A DNA stretch of 33,942 bases from the NCBI GenBank assembly GCA_964632795.1, contig CAZWEZ010000034.1, positions 1 to 33,942 of the forward strand, written 5' to 3'. Both the position numbers and the translations under genes were made by a program. Each line of letters begins with the position of its first letter. Position 1 is the stretch's first letter. Shown in pieces: positions 25,538-33,717 of the stretch. Under the pieces are notes generated by a model. That model saw only the letters and a list, made by a program, of their open reading frames with translations, did not search any database and had not been told where the DNA came from. This DNA comes from CAZWEZ01 sp964632795. GTDB lineage: Bacteria > Pseudomonadota > Alphaproteobacteria > Rhodospirillales > 2-02-FULL-58-16.

Positions 25538-26020
25538 ATGAACCTGATTGATGAACTCGAAAACGAACAGCTCGAGAAGCTGACGGCGAAGCGGGCGATC
25601 CCCGAATTCGCCCCCGGCGATACGCTCAAGGTCAACGTCAAGGTGGTCGAGGGCTCCCGCGAACGCATCCAGGTCTACGAAGGGGTCTGCATCGCCCGCT
25701 CCGGGGGCGGCCTCAACGCCTCGTTCACGGTCCGCAAGATCTCCTCGGGCGAGGGCGTGGAGCGGGTCTTCCCCCTCCATTCCACGGCCATCGCCGGCAT
25801 CGAGGTGGTACGCCGGGGCGACGTCCGGCGGGCCAAGCTCTATTACCTGCGCGGGCGCACCGGCAAGGCGGCGCGCATCTCCGAGAAGACCGACGGCTTC
25901 TCCGGCAAGCTGACGGCCAAGGAAAAGGCCATCGCCGCCGACGCCAAGGCCAAGACCAAGTCCAAGGCCAAGTCGTCCCCGAACGGGAAAGCCGAGGCGG
26001 CCCCGGAAAACCCGGAATAG
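25538..26020 (+). CDS. rplS: 50S ribosomal protein L19
   Basis: The 160-residue protein has the conserved L19 body (PEFAPGDTLKVNVKVVEGSRERIQ, then VCIARSGGGLNASFTVRKISSGEGVER in blocks, VVRRGDVRRAKLYYLRGRTGKAARI). It adds a Lys/Ala-rich C-terminal tail of about 40 residues (AKTKSKAKSSPNGKAEAAPENPE), longer than in E. coli. It begins 4 bp after trmD. The Lys-rich tail contrasts with the Glu-rich tail of S16 encoded in the same cluster. Confidence 0.97.
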   Translation: MNLIDELENEQLEKLTAKRAIPEFAPGDTLKVNVKVVEGSRERIQVYEGVCIARSGGGLNASFTVRKISSGEGVERVFPLHSTAIAGIEVVRRGDVRRAKLYYLRGRTGKAARISEKTDGFSGKLTAKEKAIAADAKAKTKSKAKSSPNGKAEAAPENPE

Positions 26021-26036
26021 CCCGACCGCCGACGCC

Positions 26037-27443
26037 ATGACGAGGCCCCGCACCCTGTTCGACAAGATCTGGGAGAGCCACCTGGTGGACGTCCAGGAGG
26101 ATGGCACCTGCCTGATCTACATCGACCGCCACCTGGTCCACGAGGTGACCAGCCCGCAGGCCTTCGAGGGTTTACGGGCCGCGGGGCGGAAGGTGCGGCG
26201 GCCCGAGGCGACGCTGGCGGTGGCCGACCACAACATTCCCACCATCGAGCGCTCGCGGGGCATCGCCAACGCGGAATCGCGGATCCAGGTGGAGGCCCTG
26301 GAGGCCAACGTCGCCGCCTTCGGCGTCCCCTACTTCGCGAGCGACGACATCCGCCAGGGAATCGTCCACATCATCGGCCCCGAACAGGGCTTCACCCTGC
26401 CCGGCTCGACCATCGTCTGCGGCGATTCCCACACCGCCACCCACGGCGCTTTCGGGGCGTTGGCGTTCGGCATCGGGACCTCGGAGGTCGAACACGTGCT
26501 GGCCACCCAGACCCTGCTCCAGAAGCCGGCCCGCAACATGCGCATCGCGCTCGAGGGCGAGCTTTCGGGCGGGGTCTTCGCCAAGGACATGGTGCTGGCG
26601 GTGATCGGCCGCCTCGGCACCGCCGGGGGCACCGGCCACGTCATCGAGTACACCGGCCGGGCGATCCGCGCGCTGTCCATGGAAGGCCGGATGACGGTCT
26701 GCAACATGACCATCGAGGGCGGCGCCCGGGCCGGCCTGATCGCCCCCGACGAGACCACCTACGACTACCTCAGGGGGCGGCCGATGGTCCCCAAGGGCGG
26801 GGCCTGGGAAGCGGCGCTTGGGGAGTGGCGGACCCTGGCCAGCGACCCCGGGGCGGTCTTCGAGCGCGAGCTGACGCTGGACGTCTCGACGCTGGAACCG
26901 CAGGTCACCTGGGGCACCTCGCCGGAGAACGTGGTGGGGGTCTCGGGCCGGGTCCCCGACCCGGCCGCCGAGCCCGATCCGGCCCGGCGGGCGGCCATGG
27001 AACGTTCCCTCGACTACATGGCCCTGGAGGCGGGGACGCCGATCGAGGAGATCGCCATCGACCGCGTCTTCATCGGCTCGTGCACCAATGGGCGGATCGA
27101 GGACCTGCGCGCGGCGGGGGCCGTCGCCAAGGGCCGCCGCGTGGCCGAGGGCATCGGCGTCCTGGTGGTCCCCGGCTCGGGGCTGGTCATGGAACAGGCC
27201 GAGCAGGAAGGCCTGGACAAGGTGTTCCTCGAGGCCGGCTTCGAATGGCGCCTGCCCGGGTGCTCCATGTGCCTGGCCATGAACGACGACCGGCTGGAGC
27301 CCGGCGAGCGTTGCGCCTCGACCTCGAACCGCAACTTCGAGGGCCGCCAGGGCCGCCGCGGGCGGACCCACCTGGTCAGCCCGGCGATGGCCGCCGCGGC
27401 CGCCGTGACGGGCTGCTTCACCGACGTCAGAAAGCTGGGATAA
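26037..27443 (+). CDS. leuC: 3-isopropylmalate dehydratase large subunit LeuC
   Basis: LeuC with LeuD isomerises 2- to 3-isopropylmalate in leucine synthesis. The 468-residue aconitase-type protein begins RTLFDKIWESHLV. It has the active-site DSHTATHGAFGALAFGIGTSEVEHV and the 4Fe-4S cysteines C349 (GSCTNGR), C409 and C412 (GCSMC). It is complete and normal. It lies 16 bp after rplS, so it may be read from the same transcript. leuD would normally follow directly, but here an opposed gene lies between. Confidence 0.97.
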   Translation: MTRPRTLFDKIWESHLVDVQEDGTCLIYIDRHLVHEVTSPQAFEGLRAAGRKVRRPEATLAVADHNIPTIERSRGIANAESRIQVEALEANVAAFGVPYFASDDIRQGIVHIIGPEQGFTLPGSTIVCGDSHTATHGAFGALAFGIGTSEVEHVLATQTLLQKPARNMRIALEGELSGGVFAKDMVLAVIGRLGTAGGTGHVIEYTGRAIRALSMEGRMTVCNMTIEGGARAGLIAPDETTYDYLRGRPMVPKGGAWEAALGEWRTLASDPGAVFERELTLDVSTLEPQVTWGTSPENVVGVSGRVPDPAAEPDPARRAAMERSLDYMALEAGTPIEEIAIDRVFIGSCTNGRIEDLRAAGAVAKGRRVAEGIGVLVVPGSGLVMEQAEQEGLDKVFLEAGFEWRLPGCSMCLAMNDDRLEPGERCASTSNRNFEGRQGRRGRTHLVSPAMAAAAAVTGCFTDVRKLG

Positions 27444-27479
27444 CGCCGACTGCCGCGGGGTTTGTTTCCAACCAGGTTC

Positions 27480-28370
27480 CTAGATCGCGCAGCCGCTTCC
27501 ACCACCCCCGCCTTGCCGAGGACGCACGAGCAATCCCTGATCCGAAAGGACTGCATGAACGTTTTTTCTCCACCCGCCTATTGAAGAAAACTCCGAGGAT
27601 AAAAGTAAATCGGCGGCAACATTCTCCCATGAAGTCCCTTTGACCGTGTCAAAAAACAGCGCTGTTACGACGTATTTTTCCGGGTACCACAAGCCGTTCG
27701 CAACCTTGGCCAACTTCAGGATATTTGTCGAGGTTTGTCCGCTGGATGCCGCCAGTTCGATGAGGCCAAGCATCGCCGAACCGTGATTGCAGTCTTGATA
27801 GAAGGCCGAGTTTCCACAACACGGACGAAATACGTTTTCCGCGATACCATGGGCAAGGGACGACTGCCCGGGCGACAGGGAAAGGGTTTCAACCTTATTG
27901 AAATAGGCAGCCCCGTTATCCTCCCGCCCGAGTGTCCAGCCGCCGGTGCTGGCAAAATAGGGCAGGTCGTCACCACCGATCGGACTCTCGTCGTTGAAGG
28001 CGGCTTTGGTTGTCAAACCAATGGGCCATAATAAATTGAGGTTGTATGGAGCATTTTCGACCGAGAGAACCAACTCTTGCGGTTTTCCCTCCAATACAAG
28101 GGGCACCCATTCGGGGATAGGGCCACGGTTTTTGTGAGCCGCTAGAAATTTCCCGGGATCAATGGCCCCGGCTTCCACCAACTTCGCAACCGGCCCGCCA
28201 AGATCGAGGCCGGTTGGAACTGGCTTGGATGGCAGGACCGAGTTCATCGCGCGGCGCAATGGGGCGCCTTCGACGAATGCCATCAGTTTTGGGGTTGCCA
28301 GTCCCAGTCCATAAACCCCTCCAAGAGCGGCCACCCAGATTACAGCCTGCCTTTTCGTTACGTCGACCAT
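27480..28370 (-). CDS. Uncharacterised membrane-anchored protein with CC...DCNHG motif and Gly-rich Cys tail, between leuC and leuD
   Basis: The 296-residue protein has one N-terminal hydrophobic segment (AVIWVAALGGVYGLGLA, residues 9-25) after a basic start. The rest is therefore probably periplasmic or outer-face, held by a signal anchor. Residues 180-205 hold C184-C185 and D193-C194-N195-H196-G197, a likely metal- or cofactor-binding cluster. The C-terminus is a glycine run followed by C294-A-I. AAGGA seven bases before the ATG supports the start. Its GC content is visibly lower than that of its neighbours, and it opposes the leu genes, which suggests acquisition by transfer. I have a weak impression of similar unnamed proteins, with the same DCNHG block and Gly-Cys tail, in candidate-phyla genomes. 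No function is assigned. Confidence 0.8.
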   Translation of the reverse strand: MVDVTKRQAVIWVAALGGVYGLGLATPKLMAFVEGAPLRRAMNSVLPSKPVPTGLDLGGPVAKLVEAGAIDPGKFLAAHKNRGPIPEWVPLVLEGKPQELVLSVENAPYNLNLLWPIGLTTKAAFNDESPIGGDDLPYFASTGGWTLGREDNGAAYFNKVETLSLSPGQSSLAHGIAENVFRPCCGNSAFYQDCNHGSAMLGLIELAASSGQTSTNILKLAKVANGLWYPEKYVVTALFFDTVKGTSWENVAADLLLSSEFSSIGGWRKNVHAVLSDQGLLVRPRQGGGGGSGCAI

Positions 28371-28447
28371 TCCAAATCCTTCATTTCCCGATCCCGATGG
28401 TCACGCAATCATGGGGCGCGGTCAAGCGGCTGCTCGACAGGGGCTTG

Positions 28448-28480
28448 GTGGCCTGTGTCATCCAAATCGCACCCATTCGG
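28448..28480. repeat. Degenerate end of the 8645-type MITE upstream of leuD
   Basis: GTGGCCTGTGTCATCC... matches the 33-bp MITE end at 26 of 33 positions; most differences are transitions. It is preceded by CTTG where the intact element has CTAG. The inverted partner is not present nearby, so this is a solo, decayed end. Confidence 0.55.
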
Positions 28481-28569
28481 GCTACAAACAGATGAGCGGA
28501 TCGCGTACTATCGCACCCCACATGACGCTTGATGGCAATTTTTTGCTGGTCTGCACGGGATTCGAATAC

Positions 28570-29178
28570 ATGGAGAAGTTCACCACCCTGACCGGGGTCG
28601 CGGCGCCGCTCGACATGATCAACGTCGATACCGACATGATCATTCCCAAGCAGTTCCTCAAGACGATCAAGCGCACCGGGCTCGGCGCCAACCTGTTCGA
28701 CGAGCTGCGGTTCAACGAGGACGGCTCGGAGAAACCCGACTTCGTGCTCAACAAGCCGCCCTACCGCCAGGCCTCGATCCTGATTGCCGGCGACAACTTC
28801 GGCTGCGGCTCGAGCCGCGAGCACGCGCCGTGGGCTCTGCTCGACTTCGGCATCCGCTGTGTGATCTCGACCGGCTTCGCCGACATCTTCCACAACAACT
28901 GCTTCAAGAACGGGATTCTTCCCATAAAGCTGCCACAAGCGGACGTCGACAGGCTGATGGACGACGCCGGGCGCGGCGCCAACGCCACCCTGACCGTCGA
29001 TCTCGAGGCCCAGACCATCACCGGCCCCGACGGCGGCTCGATCGCCTTCGAGGTGGATCCGTTCCCCAAGCACTGCCTGCTCAACGGCCTCGACGACATC
29101 GCCCAGACCCTTCAAAAGGAAGACCGGATCGACGACTTCGAGACCCGGCGCAAGGTCTCCCATCCCTGGCTGGTATAA
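28570..29178 (+). CDS. leuD: 3-isopropylmalate dehydratase small subunit LeuD
   Basis: The 202-residue protein has the swivelling-domain motifs: NVDTDMIIPKQFLKTIKRTGLG, GDNFGCGSSREHAPWAL, STGFADIFHNNCFKNGILP and the C-terminal RRKVSHPWL. It pairs with LeuC to form the enzyme. The ATG at 28570 (MEKFTTLTG) fits the family start, with GGGA 10 bases upstream; the frame is open further up. It is separated from leuC by 1.1 kb with the opposed gene, so it needs its own promoter, or leuC read-through. It is convergent with the cyclophilin gene 6 bp away. Confidence 0.97.
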   Translation: MEKFTTLTGVAAPLDMINVDTDMIIPKQFLKTIKRTGLGANLFDELRFNEDGSEKPDFVLNKPPYRQASILIAGDNFGCGSSREHAPWALLDFGIRCVISTGFADIFHNNCFKNGILPIKLPQADVDRLMDDAGRGANATLTVDLEAQTITGPDGGSIAFEVDPFPKHCLLNGLDDIAQTLQKEDRIDDFETRRKVSHPWLV

Positions 29179-29184
29179 ATTCCG

Positions 29185-29748
29185 TCAGTCCTCGACGTCG
29201 GCGGCGACCTGCATGCGGACGATGCGGTCGGGGTCCTCGGTGACCGCGCCGTCGAGGTGCTCGGGACCCTTCTTGATCTTGTCGACGTGCTCCATGCCCT
29301 CGACGACCTTTCCCCACACGGTGTACTTGCCGTCCAGGAAACTGGCCTCGGCGAGCACGATGAAGAACTGCGAATCGCCGCTGTCGGGGTCGTTCGAGCG
29401 GGCCATCGAGGTCACCCCCCGGAGGTGGGGGGCGTCGGAGAACTCGGCCTTCAGCCCGACCCCGGAACCGCCGGTGCCGTCGCCCCTGGGATCGCCGGTC
29501 TGGGCCATGAAGCCGTCGATCACCCGATGGAAGGTCAGGCCGTCGTAGAAGCCCTCGCGGACCAGCTCCTTGATCCGCGCGACGTGGCGCGGGGCCAGGT
29601 CGGGGCGCATCTCGATCACCACCCGGCCGTCCTCGAGGTCCAAATACAGGGTGTTCTCGGGATCGGGGGCCTGGTCGCAGCCGCCGAGCGCCAGCGACCC
29701 CAGGGCGAGGGCCGAAAAGCTCAGGATGGGGAGAAACGATTTGGCCAT
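29185..29748 (-). CDS. Cyclophilin-type peptidyl-prolyl isomerase, predicted lipoprotein
   Basis: The 187-residue protein begins with a lipoprotein signal (FSALALGSLALGGC, Cys 24 as lipid site), so it should be anchored in the envelope facing the periplasm. It then has a compact cyclophilin domain with FYDGLTFHRVIDGFMAQTGDP, SMARSNDPDSGDSQFFI and FLDGKYTVWGKVVEGMEHVD. It catalyses proline isomerisation in protein folding. The ATG directly follows CAGGACACTAG on its own strand; AGGA there sits 6 bases upstream and probably serves as the ribosome site. Those 11 bases equal the outer end of the MITE at 8645. Confidence 0.93.
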   Translation of the reverse strand: MAKSFLPILSFSALALGSLALGGCDQAPDPENTLYLDLEDGRVVIEMRPDLAPRHVARIKELVREGFYDGLTFHRVIDGFMAQTGDPRGDGTGGSGVGLKAEFSDAPHLRGVTSMARSNDPDSGDSQFFIVLAEASFLDGKYTVWGKVVEGMEHVDKIKKGPEHLDGAVTEDPDRIVRMQVAADVED

Positions 29749-29759
29749 CTAGTGTCCTG
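29749..29759. repeat. Eleven-base match to the MITE end at the cyclophilin start codon
   Basis: CTAGTGTCCTG is identical to the outer end of the element at 8644-8654 including its CTAG target. The similarity stops after this point (GTTCC instead of TATCA). It may be a scar or the end of a related element; no inverted partner is seen within the window. Confidence 0.35.
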
Positions 29760-29839
29760 GTTCCGATCTTGGTCCGTCCACCGTCGACGGGCGGTGATAC
29801 TCCGCCGGGAGTTGCCGATCAAGGCCCTGAATGGCGCTG

Positions 29840-30151
29840 TCACTCGGCCTGGGTGTCGCCCTTGCGGTAGCCCCGCGAGGTCATGCAGGCGGCGAACAGC
29901 CGGTCGCGGCGCTTGGCGGCGTCGTAGCGGGCCATCGCGGACTCCAGGGTCTTGGCGGCGCCCAAGGCGCCCTGCCCCGGGATCGCCTGTTCGAGGGCCA
30001 ATTCGCGTTCCGACTTGTCCCTGGCGTAGCTCCGGCAGGCCGCGCGGTCGGCCGACCAACGGCCCTCGGGCAGGGCGGGGTTCCGCCACTCCCCGGGGGC
30101 GGCGCAGGCGGCGGCGAGCAGGGCCAGGCCGGCCAACGCCACCGCCTTCAT
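29840..30151 (-). CDS. Small lipoprotein of unknown function
   Basis: The 103-residue protein has a lipoprotein signal (ALAGLALLAAAC, Cys 16). A charged helical body follows, with two further cysteines: one in RAACRSYA and one in LFAACMTSRGYR. The CMxxRGY ending is common in small alphaproteobacterial envelope proteins. Its ATG overlaps the stop of the TlpA-like gene (ATGA), so the two are co-translated; the cysteines could be a substrate of that thioredoxin, but this is only suggested by position. Confidence 0.75.
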   Translation of the reverse strand: MKAVALAGLALLAAACAAPGEWRNPALPEGRWSADRAACRSYARDKSERELALEQAIPGQGALGAAKTLESAMARYDAAKRRDRLFAACMTSRGYRKGDTQAE

Positions 30152-30750
30152 GACTCCCCTCCGGCCAGACAGCCGAGGATGAAGGCGACGACGGCGTCGG
30201 AATCCCATTCGACCTCCCCGAAGACGCGGCCGACTTCGAACCCCCGGGCGTCGACCAGCAGGGTCGCCGGAAGCTGGTCGACGCCGACCTGGCGGCGGAA
30301 CCTGGCCCGGCGGTCGATCAGCACCGCCAGGTTGGCGATCTTGTTCCTGGCGAAGAACCGTTCGACCACCTCGGCGCCCTTGCGGTCCCCCGACAGGGCC
30401 AGCACCCGCAGCCCCCGCGCCGCGACCTTGGCCTGGAGGCGGTCCAGCGCCGGCATCTCGCGCACGCAGGGCTCGCACCACGTCGCCCACAGGTTGACGA
30501 GCGCCCCGTGGCCGCGGTAGTCGGCGATGGTCCGCTCGATGGTCCCGTCCTCGAAGAAGGGGGTTTCGGGGACCGCCACCGGGGGCCGGGCGGCCTGGAA
30601 ATTCTTGAACCCGCCGGCCCCGGCGGCGCAGGTTTCAGCTTCGAGGCTTGCATGGCGCGGGGAATTGACCACAATCACGGTAACCATCAACCCGACAAAC
30701 ACCGATACCATCAACCCGGCCAGGCAGATTCGGATCATGTTCGCTTTCAT
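30148..30750 (-). CDS. TlpA/ResA-like membrane-anchored thioredoxin
   Basis: The 200-residue protein has an N-terminal membrane anchor (CLAGLMVSVFVGLMVTVIVV) and a thioredoxin fold with the active site WATWCEPC (C92, C95). It also has ALSGDRKGAEVVERFF and the cis-proline loop QLPATLLVDARG. This is the pattern of periplasmic reductases that act in cytochrome c maturation or copper-site assembly; the substrate is not evident here. The ATG at 30750 or at 30756 is possible. It is divergent from argH with only about 24 bp between, so the two promoters must extend into each other's genes. Confidence 0.9.
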   Translation of the reverse strand: MKANMIRICLAGLMVSVFVGLMVTVIVVNSPRHASLEAETCAAGAGGFKNFQAARPPVAVPETPFFEDGTIERTIADYRGHGALVNLWATWCEPCVREMPALDRLQAKVAARGLRVLALSGDRKGAEVVERFFARNKIANLAVLIDRRARFRRQVGVDQLPATLLVDARGFEVGRVFGEVEWDSDAVVAFILGCLAGGES

Positions 30751-30774
30751 TCCCATATCCCGCGACGGTGCCCC

Positions 30775-32199
30775 ATGAGCGGCGACGAGAGCCGGAGCCG
30801 GCCGCCGACCAGCGCCATCTGGGGCGGACGCTTCGAATCCGGTCCCGGCGAGTTGATGGAAGAGATCAACGCCTCCATCGATTTCGACCGCCGCCTGTAC
30901 GCCCAGGACATCGCCGGCTCCAAGGCCCACTGCGCGATGCTGGTCGAGCGGGGCATCATATCCCAAGAGGACGGCGATGCCATCCTCGACGGCCTGGACA
31001 CGGTGCGCCGCGAGATCGAGGACGGCGATTTCCGCTTCGACCGCTCCCTGGAGGACATCCACATGAACGTCGAGGCCCGCCTCGGCGTGTTGATCGGCGA
31101 GGTCGCCGGGCGCCTGCACACGGCGCGCTCGCGCAACGACCAGGTGGCCACCGATTTCCGGCTGTGGGTGCGCCAGGCGCTGGACCTGCTCGACGGCGCA
31201 CTGGCCGGCCTGCAGGCGGCCCTCATCGACCAGGCCGAGGCCCACGCCGCCACCGTGATGCCCGGGTTCACCCACCTCCAGGCGGCGCAGCCGGTGACGC
31301 TGGGCCACCACCTGCTGGCCTACGTCGAGATGTTCGGGCGCGACCGCTGGCGCCTCGCCGACTGCCGGGTGCGGCTCAACCAGTGCCCGCTGGGCAGCGG
31401 CGCGCTGGCCGGCACCTCGTTCCCCATCGACCGCCAGGCGACCGCCCGGGAGCTGGGCTTCGACGGCCCGTGCGCCAACTCCCTGGACGGCGTCTCGGAC
31501 CGCGACTTCGCGATCGAGTTCCTGAGCTCGGGCGCCATTACCGCCGTCCACCTGTCGCGGCTGGGCGAGGAGTTCGTGCTGTGGTGCTCCGAACAGTTCG
31601 GCTTCGTCAGGCTGTCGGACGCCTTCACCACCGGCAGCTCGATGCTGCCCCAGAAGCGCAACCCGGACGCCGCCGAGCTGGTGCGGGCCAAGGCGGGGCG
31701 GGTGATCGGCTCGCTCAACGCCCTGCTGGTGACCCTCAAGGGGCTGCCGCTGGCCTACGCCAAGGACATGCAGGAGGACAAGGAACCGGTGTTCGACGCC
31801 GCCGACACCCTGGCCTTGTCGATCGCCGCCATGACCGGCATGGTGAAGGACGCCGAATTCCGCCCCGGGGCGATGAAAGACGCCGCCGGCAAGGGGTACG
31901 CCTGCGCCACCGACCTCGCCGACTGGCTGGTCCGCGTCCTCGGCCTGCCGTTCCGCCGCGCCCACCACGTCACCGGGCGCCTGGTCGGGCTGGCCGAGGA
32001 CAGGGCGTGCCCGCTCGAGGACCTGTCCCTGGCCGACATGCAGGCGGTGGAACCGGGGATCACGGCCGAGGTGTTCGAGGTTCTCGGCGTCGACAACTCG
32101 GTCAACAGCCGGACCAGCTACGGCGGCACCGCCCCCGGCAACGTGCGCCGGGCCGTCGCCGAGGCCCGCCAACGGTTCGTGGAACGCAACGATGACTGA
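30775..32199 (+). CDS. argH: Argininosuccinate lyase
   Basis: ArgH releases arginine and fumarate from argininosuccinate. The 474-residue protein of the fumarase/aspartase family begins with IWGGRFESGPGELMEEINASI. It has HMNVEARL, the TARSRNDQVATDFRLW block, MPGFTHLQAAQPVTLGHH and the family signature GSSMLPQKRNPD. There is no good ribosome site before the ATG at 30775, but no in-frame alternative is close. It overlaps the next lipoprotein gene by 8 bp and leads an argH-lptM-lysA operon, as is usual in Alphaproteobacteria. Confidence 0.97.
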   Translation: MSGDESRSRPPTSAIWGGRFESGPGELMEEINASIDFDRRLYAQDIAGSKAHCAMLVERGIISQEDGDAILDGLDTVRREIEDGDFRFDRSLEDIHMNVEARLGVLIGEVAGRLHTARSRNDQVATDFRLWVRQALDLLDGALAGLQAALIDQAEAHAATVMPGFTHLQAAQPVTLGHHLLAYVEMFGRDRWRLADCRVRLNQCPLGSGALAGTSFPIDRQATARELGFDGPCANSLDGVSDRDFAIEFLSSGAITAVHLSRLGEEFVLWCSEQFGFVRLSDAFTTGSSMLPQKRNPDAAELVRAKAGRVIGSLNALLVTLKGLPLAYAKDMQEDKEPVFDAADTLALSIAAMTGMVKDAEFRPGAMKDAAGKGYACATDLADWLVRVLGLPFRRAHHVTGRLVGLAEDRACPLEDLSLADMQAVEPGITAEVFEVLGVDNSVNSRTSYGGTAPGNVRRAVAEARQRFVERNDD

Positions 32200-32437
32200 A
32201 AACTGGGTGCTGAGAGCGAAACGGTCCCTGGCGGTTGCCGGGATCGTCCTCGTGGTCGCCGGCGCGCTGGCCGGCTGCGGGCGCAAGGGAAACCTGGAGG
32301 ACCCGCCGGACACCGAACCGCGGCGGTCCTATCCCGCCGAATCGAAACGGCGTCCCGTCGAGGTCCCCCCGGTGCGCGTCGGCCCCGCGACGCCGCTGCC
32401 CGACGACGTCTACATGCTGCGCTATCCCAACCCGTAA
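32192..32437 (+). CDS. lptM: LptM (YifL)-like small lipoprotein
   Basis: This 81-residue lipoprotein has signal SLAVAGIVLVVAGALAGC (Cys 29) followed by the hallmark GRKGNLEDPP, equivalent to the CG-x-KG-x-L-xxPP motif of LptM. The rest is Pro/Arg-rich and probably disordered. LptM helps the LPS translocon LptD mature in E. coli. The position between argH and lysA is typical for the family. The symbol is given by motif and position. Confidence 0.8.
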   Translation: MTENWVLRAKRSLAVAGIVLVVAGALAGCGRKGNLEDPPDTEPRRSYPAESKRRPVEVPPVRVGPATPLPDDVYMLRYPNP

Positions 32438-32451
32438 CGGGCGGACGGGGC

Positions 32452-33714
32452 ATGGACCACTTCGACTACCGGGACCGCCGGCTCCACGCCGAGGGCGTGG
32501 CGCTCGCCGACATCGCCGAGCGGGTGGGAACGCCGTTCTATTGCTATTCGACCGCCACCATGGAACGCCACTACCAGGTCTTCGCCGGGTCCTTCGCCGA
32601 CCTGGCGGTCCTGGTCTGTTTCGCGGTCAAGGCCAATTCCAACATCGCCGTGCTGGCCACCCTGGCCCGCCTCGGGGCCGGCGCCGACGTGGTTTCCGGC
32701 GGCGAGATCAAGCGGGCGCTGGCGGCCGGGGTGCCGGCCTCGCGGATCGTCTTCTCCGGGATCGGCAAGACCGCCGACGAGATGACGGCGGCGCTGGCGG
32801 CGGGGATCGCCCAGATCAACGTCGAATCGGAGAACGAGCTGGACAAGCTGAGCGAGATCGCCGCCGCCCGCGAGGCCCGGATCCCGATCGCGGTCCGCGT
32901 CAACCCCGACGTCGACGCCCATACCCACGACAAGATCGCCACCGGCCGGGCGGTCGACAAGTTCGGCCTCGATCCGGCCCGCGCCCGCGCGCTCTACGCC
33001 CGGGCCGCCGCCATGCCCGGCATCGAGGTCCAGGGGCTGGCCGTCCACATCGGCTCCCAGATCACCGACCTGGAGCCCTTCCGCGAGGCCTACGGGTGCC
33101 TGCGCGAGTTGACGCTGGAACTGCGCGGGGAGGGCTTCGAGGTGCGGAGCCTCGACCTCGGCGGCGGCCTCGGCATCCCCTACGGCATGGGAACCCCTCC
33201 CTCGCCGGCCGAGTACGGGAAGATGGTGGTCTCGGTGCTCGGCGACCTCGGCTGCCATCTGACGCTGGAACCGGGGCGGGTGATCGTCGGCAACGCCGGG
33301 GTGCTGGTGACCCGCGTCATCTACGTCAAGGAGGTGGCGAGCCGGGGCTTCGTGGTCGTCGACGCGGCGATGAACGACCTCATGCGCCCGGTCCTCTACG
33401 ACGCCTACCACGACATCGTGCCGATCATCGAGCCGCCGCCGGACGCCGAGAGGCGGGAAATGGACGTGGTCGGACCGGTGTGCGAAACCGGCGACACCTT
33501 CGCCACCCTGCGCCCGCTGCCGGCGGCCGGGCCGGGCGACCTGCTGGCGGTGCGCTCCGCCGGCGCCTATGGGGCGGTGATGAGTTCCCTCTACAACGCC
33601 CGCTCCCTGGTTCCCGAGGTCCTGGTCAAAGGCGACTCCTTCGCCGTGGTCCGCCAGCGGATCACGGTCGACGACATGCTGGCCCGGGAGTCCCTGCCTG
33701 ACTGGATTGACTGA
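32452..33714 (+). CDS. lysA: Diaminopimelate decarboxylase LysA
   Basis: LysA converts meso-diaminopimelate to lysine with PLP. The 420-residue alanine-racemase-fold enzyme has K60 (CFAVKANSN) as the PLP lysine, VSGGEIKRAL, VNPDVDAHTH, VHIGSQITDLEPF, LDLGGGLGIPY, LEPGR, and the active-site GPVCETGD and RSAGAYGAVMSS. It is complete. It lies 14 bp after lptM and 3 bp before the next gene. DapF, which supplies its substrate, is encoded at 20188. Confidence 0.97.
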   Translation: MDHFDYRDRRLHAEGVALADIAERVGTPFYCYSTATMERHYQVFAGSFADLAVLVCFAVKANSNIAVLATLARLGAGADVVSGGEIKRALAAGVPASRIVFSGIGKTADEMTAALAAGIAQINVESENELDKLSEIAAAREARIPIAVRVNPDVDAHTHDKIATGRAVDKFGLDPARARALYARAAAMPGIEVQGLAVHIGSQITDLEPFREAYGCLRELTLELRGEGFEVRSLDLGGGLGIPYGMGTPPSPAEYGKMVVSVLGDLGCHLTLEPGRVIVGNAGVLVTRVIYVKEVASRGFVVVDAAMNDLMRPVLYDAYHDIVPIIEPPPDAERREMDVVGPVCETGDTFATLRPLPAAGPGDLLAVRSAGAYGAVMSSLYNARSLVPEVLVKGDSFAVVRQRITVDDMLARESLPDWID

Positions 33715-33717
33715 GCC

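Noticed and set aside
30148..32313. 721-codon minus-strand frame that ends in the TlpA-like protein
   Set aside because: The first two thirds are antisense to argH and of shadow composition; the real gene starts at 30750 or 30756.
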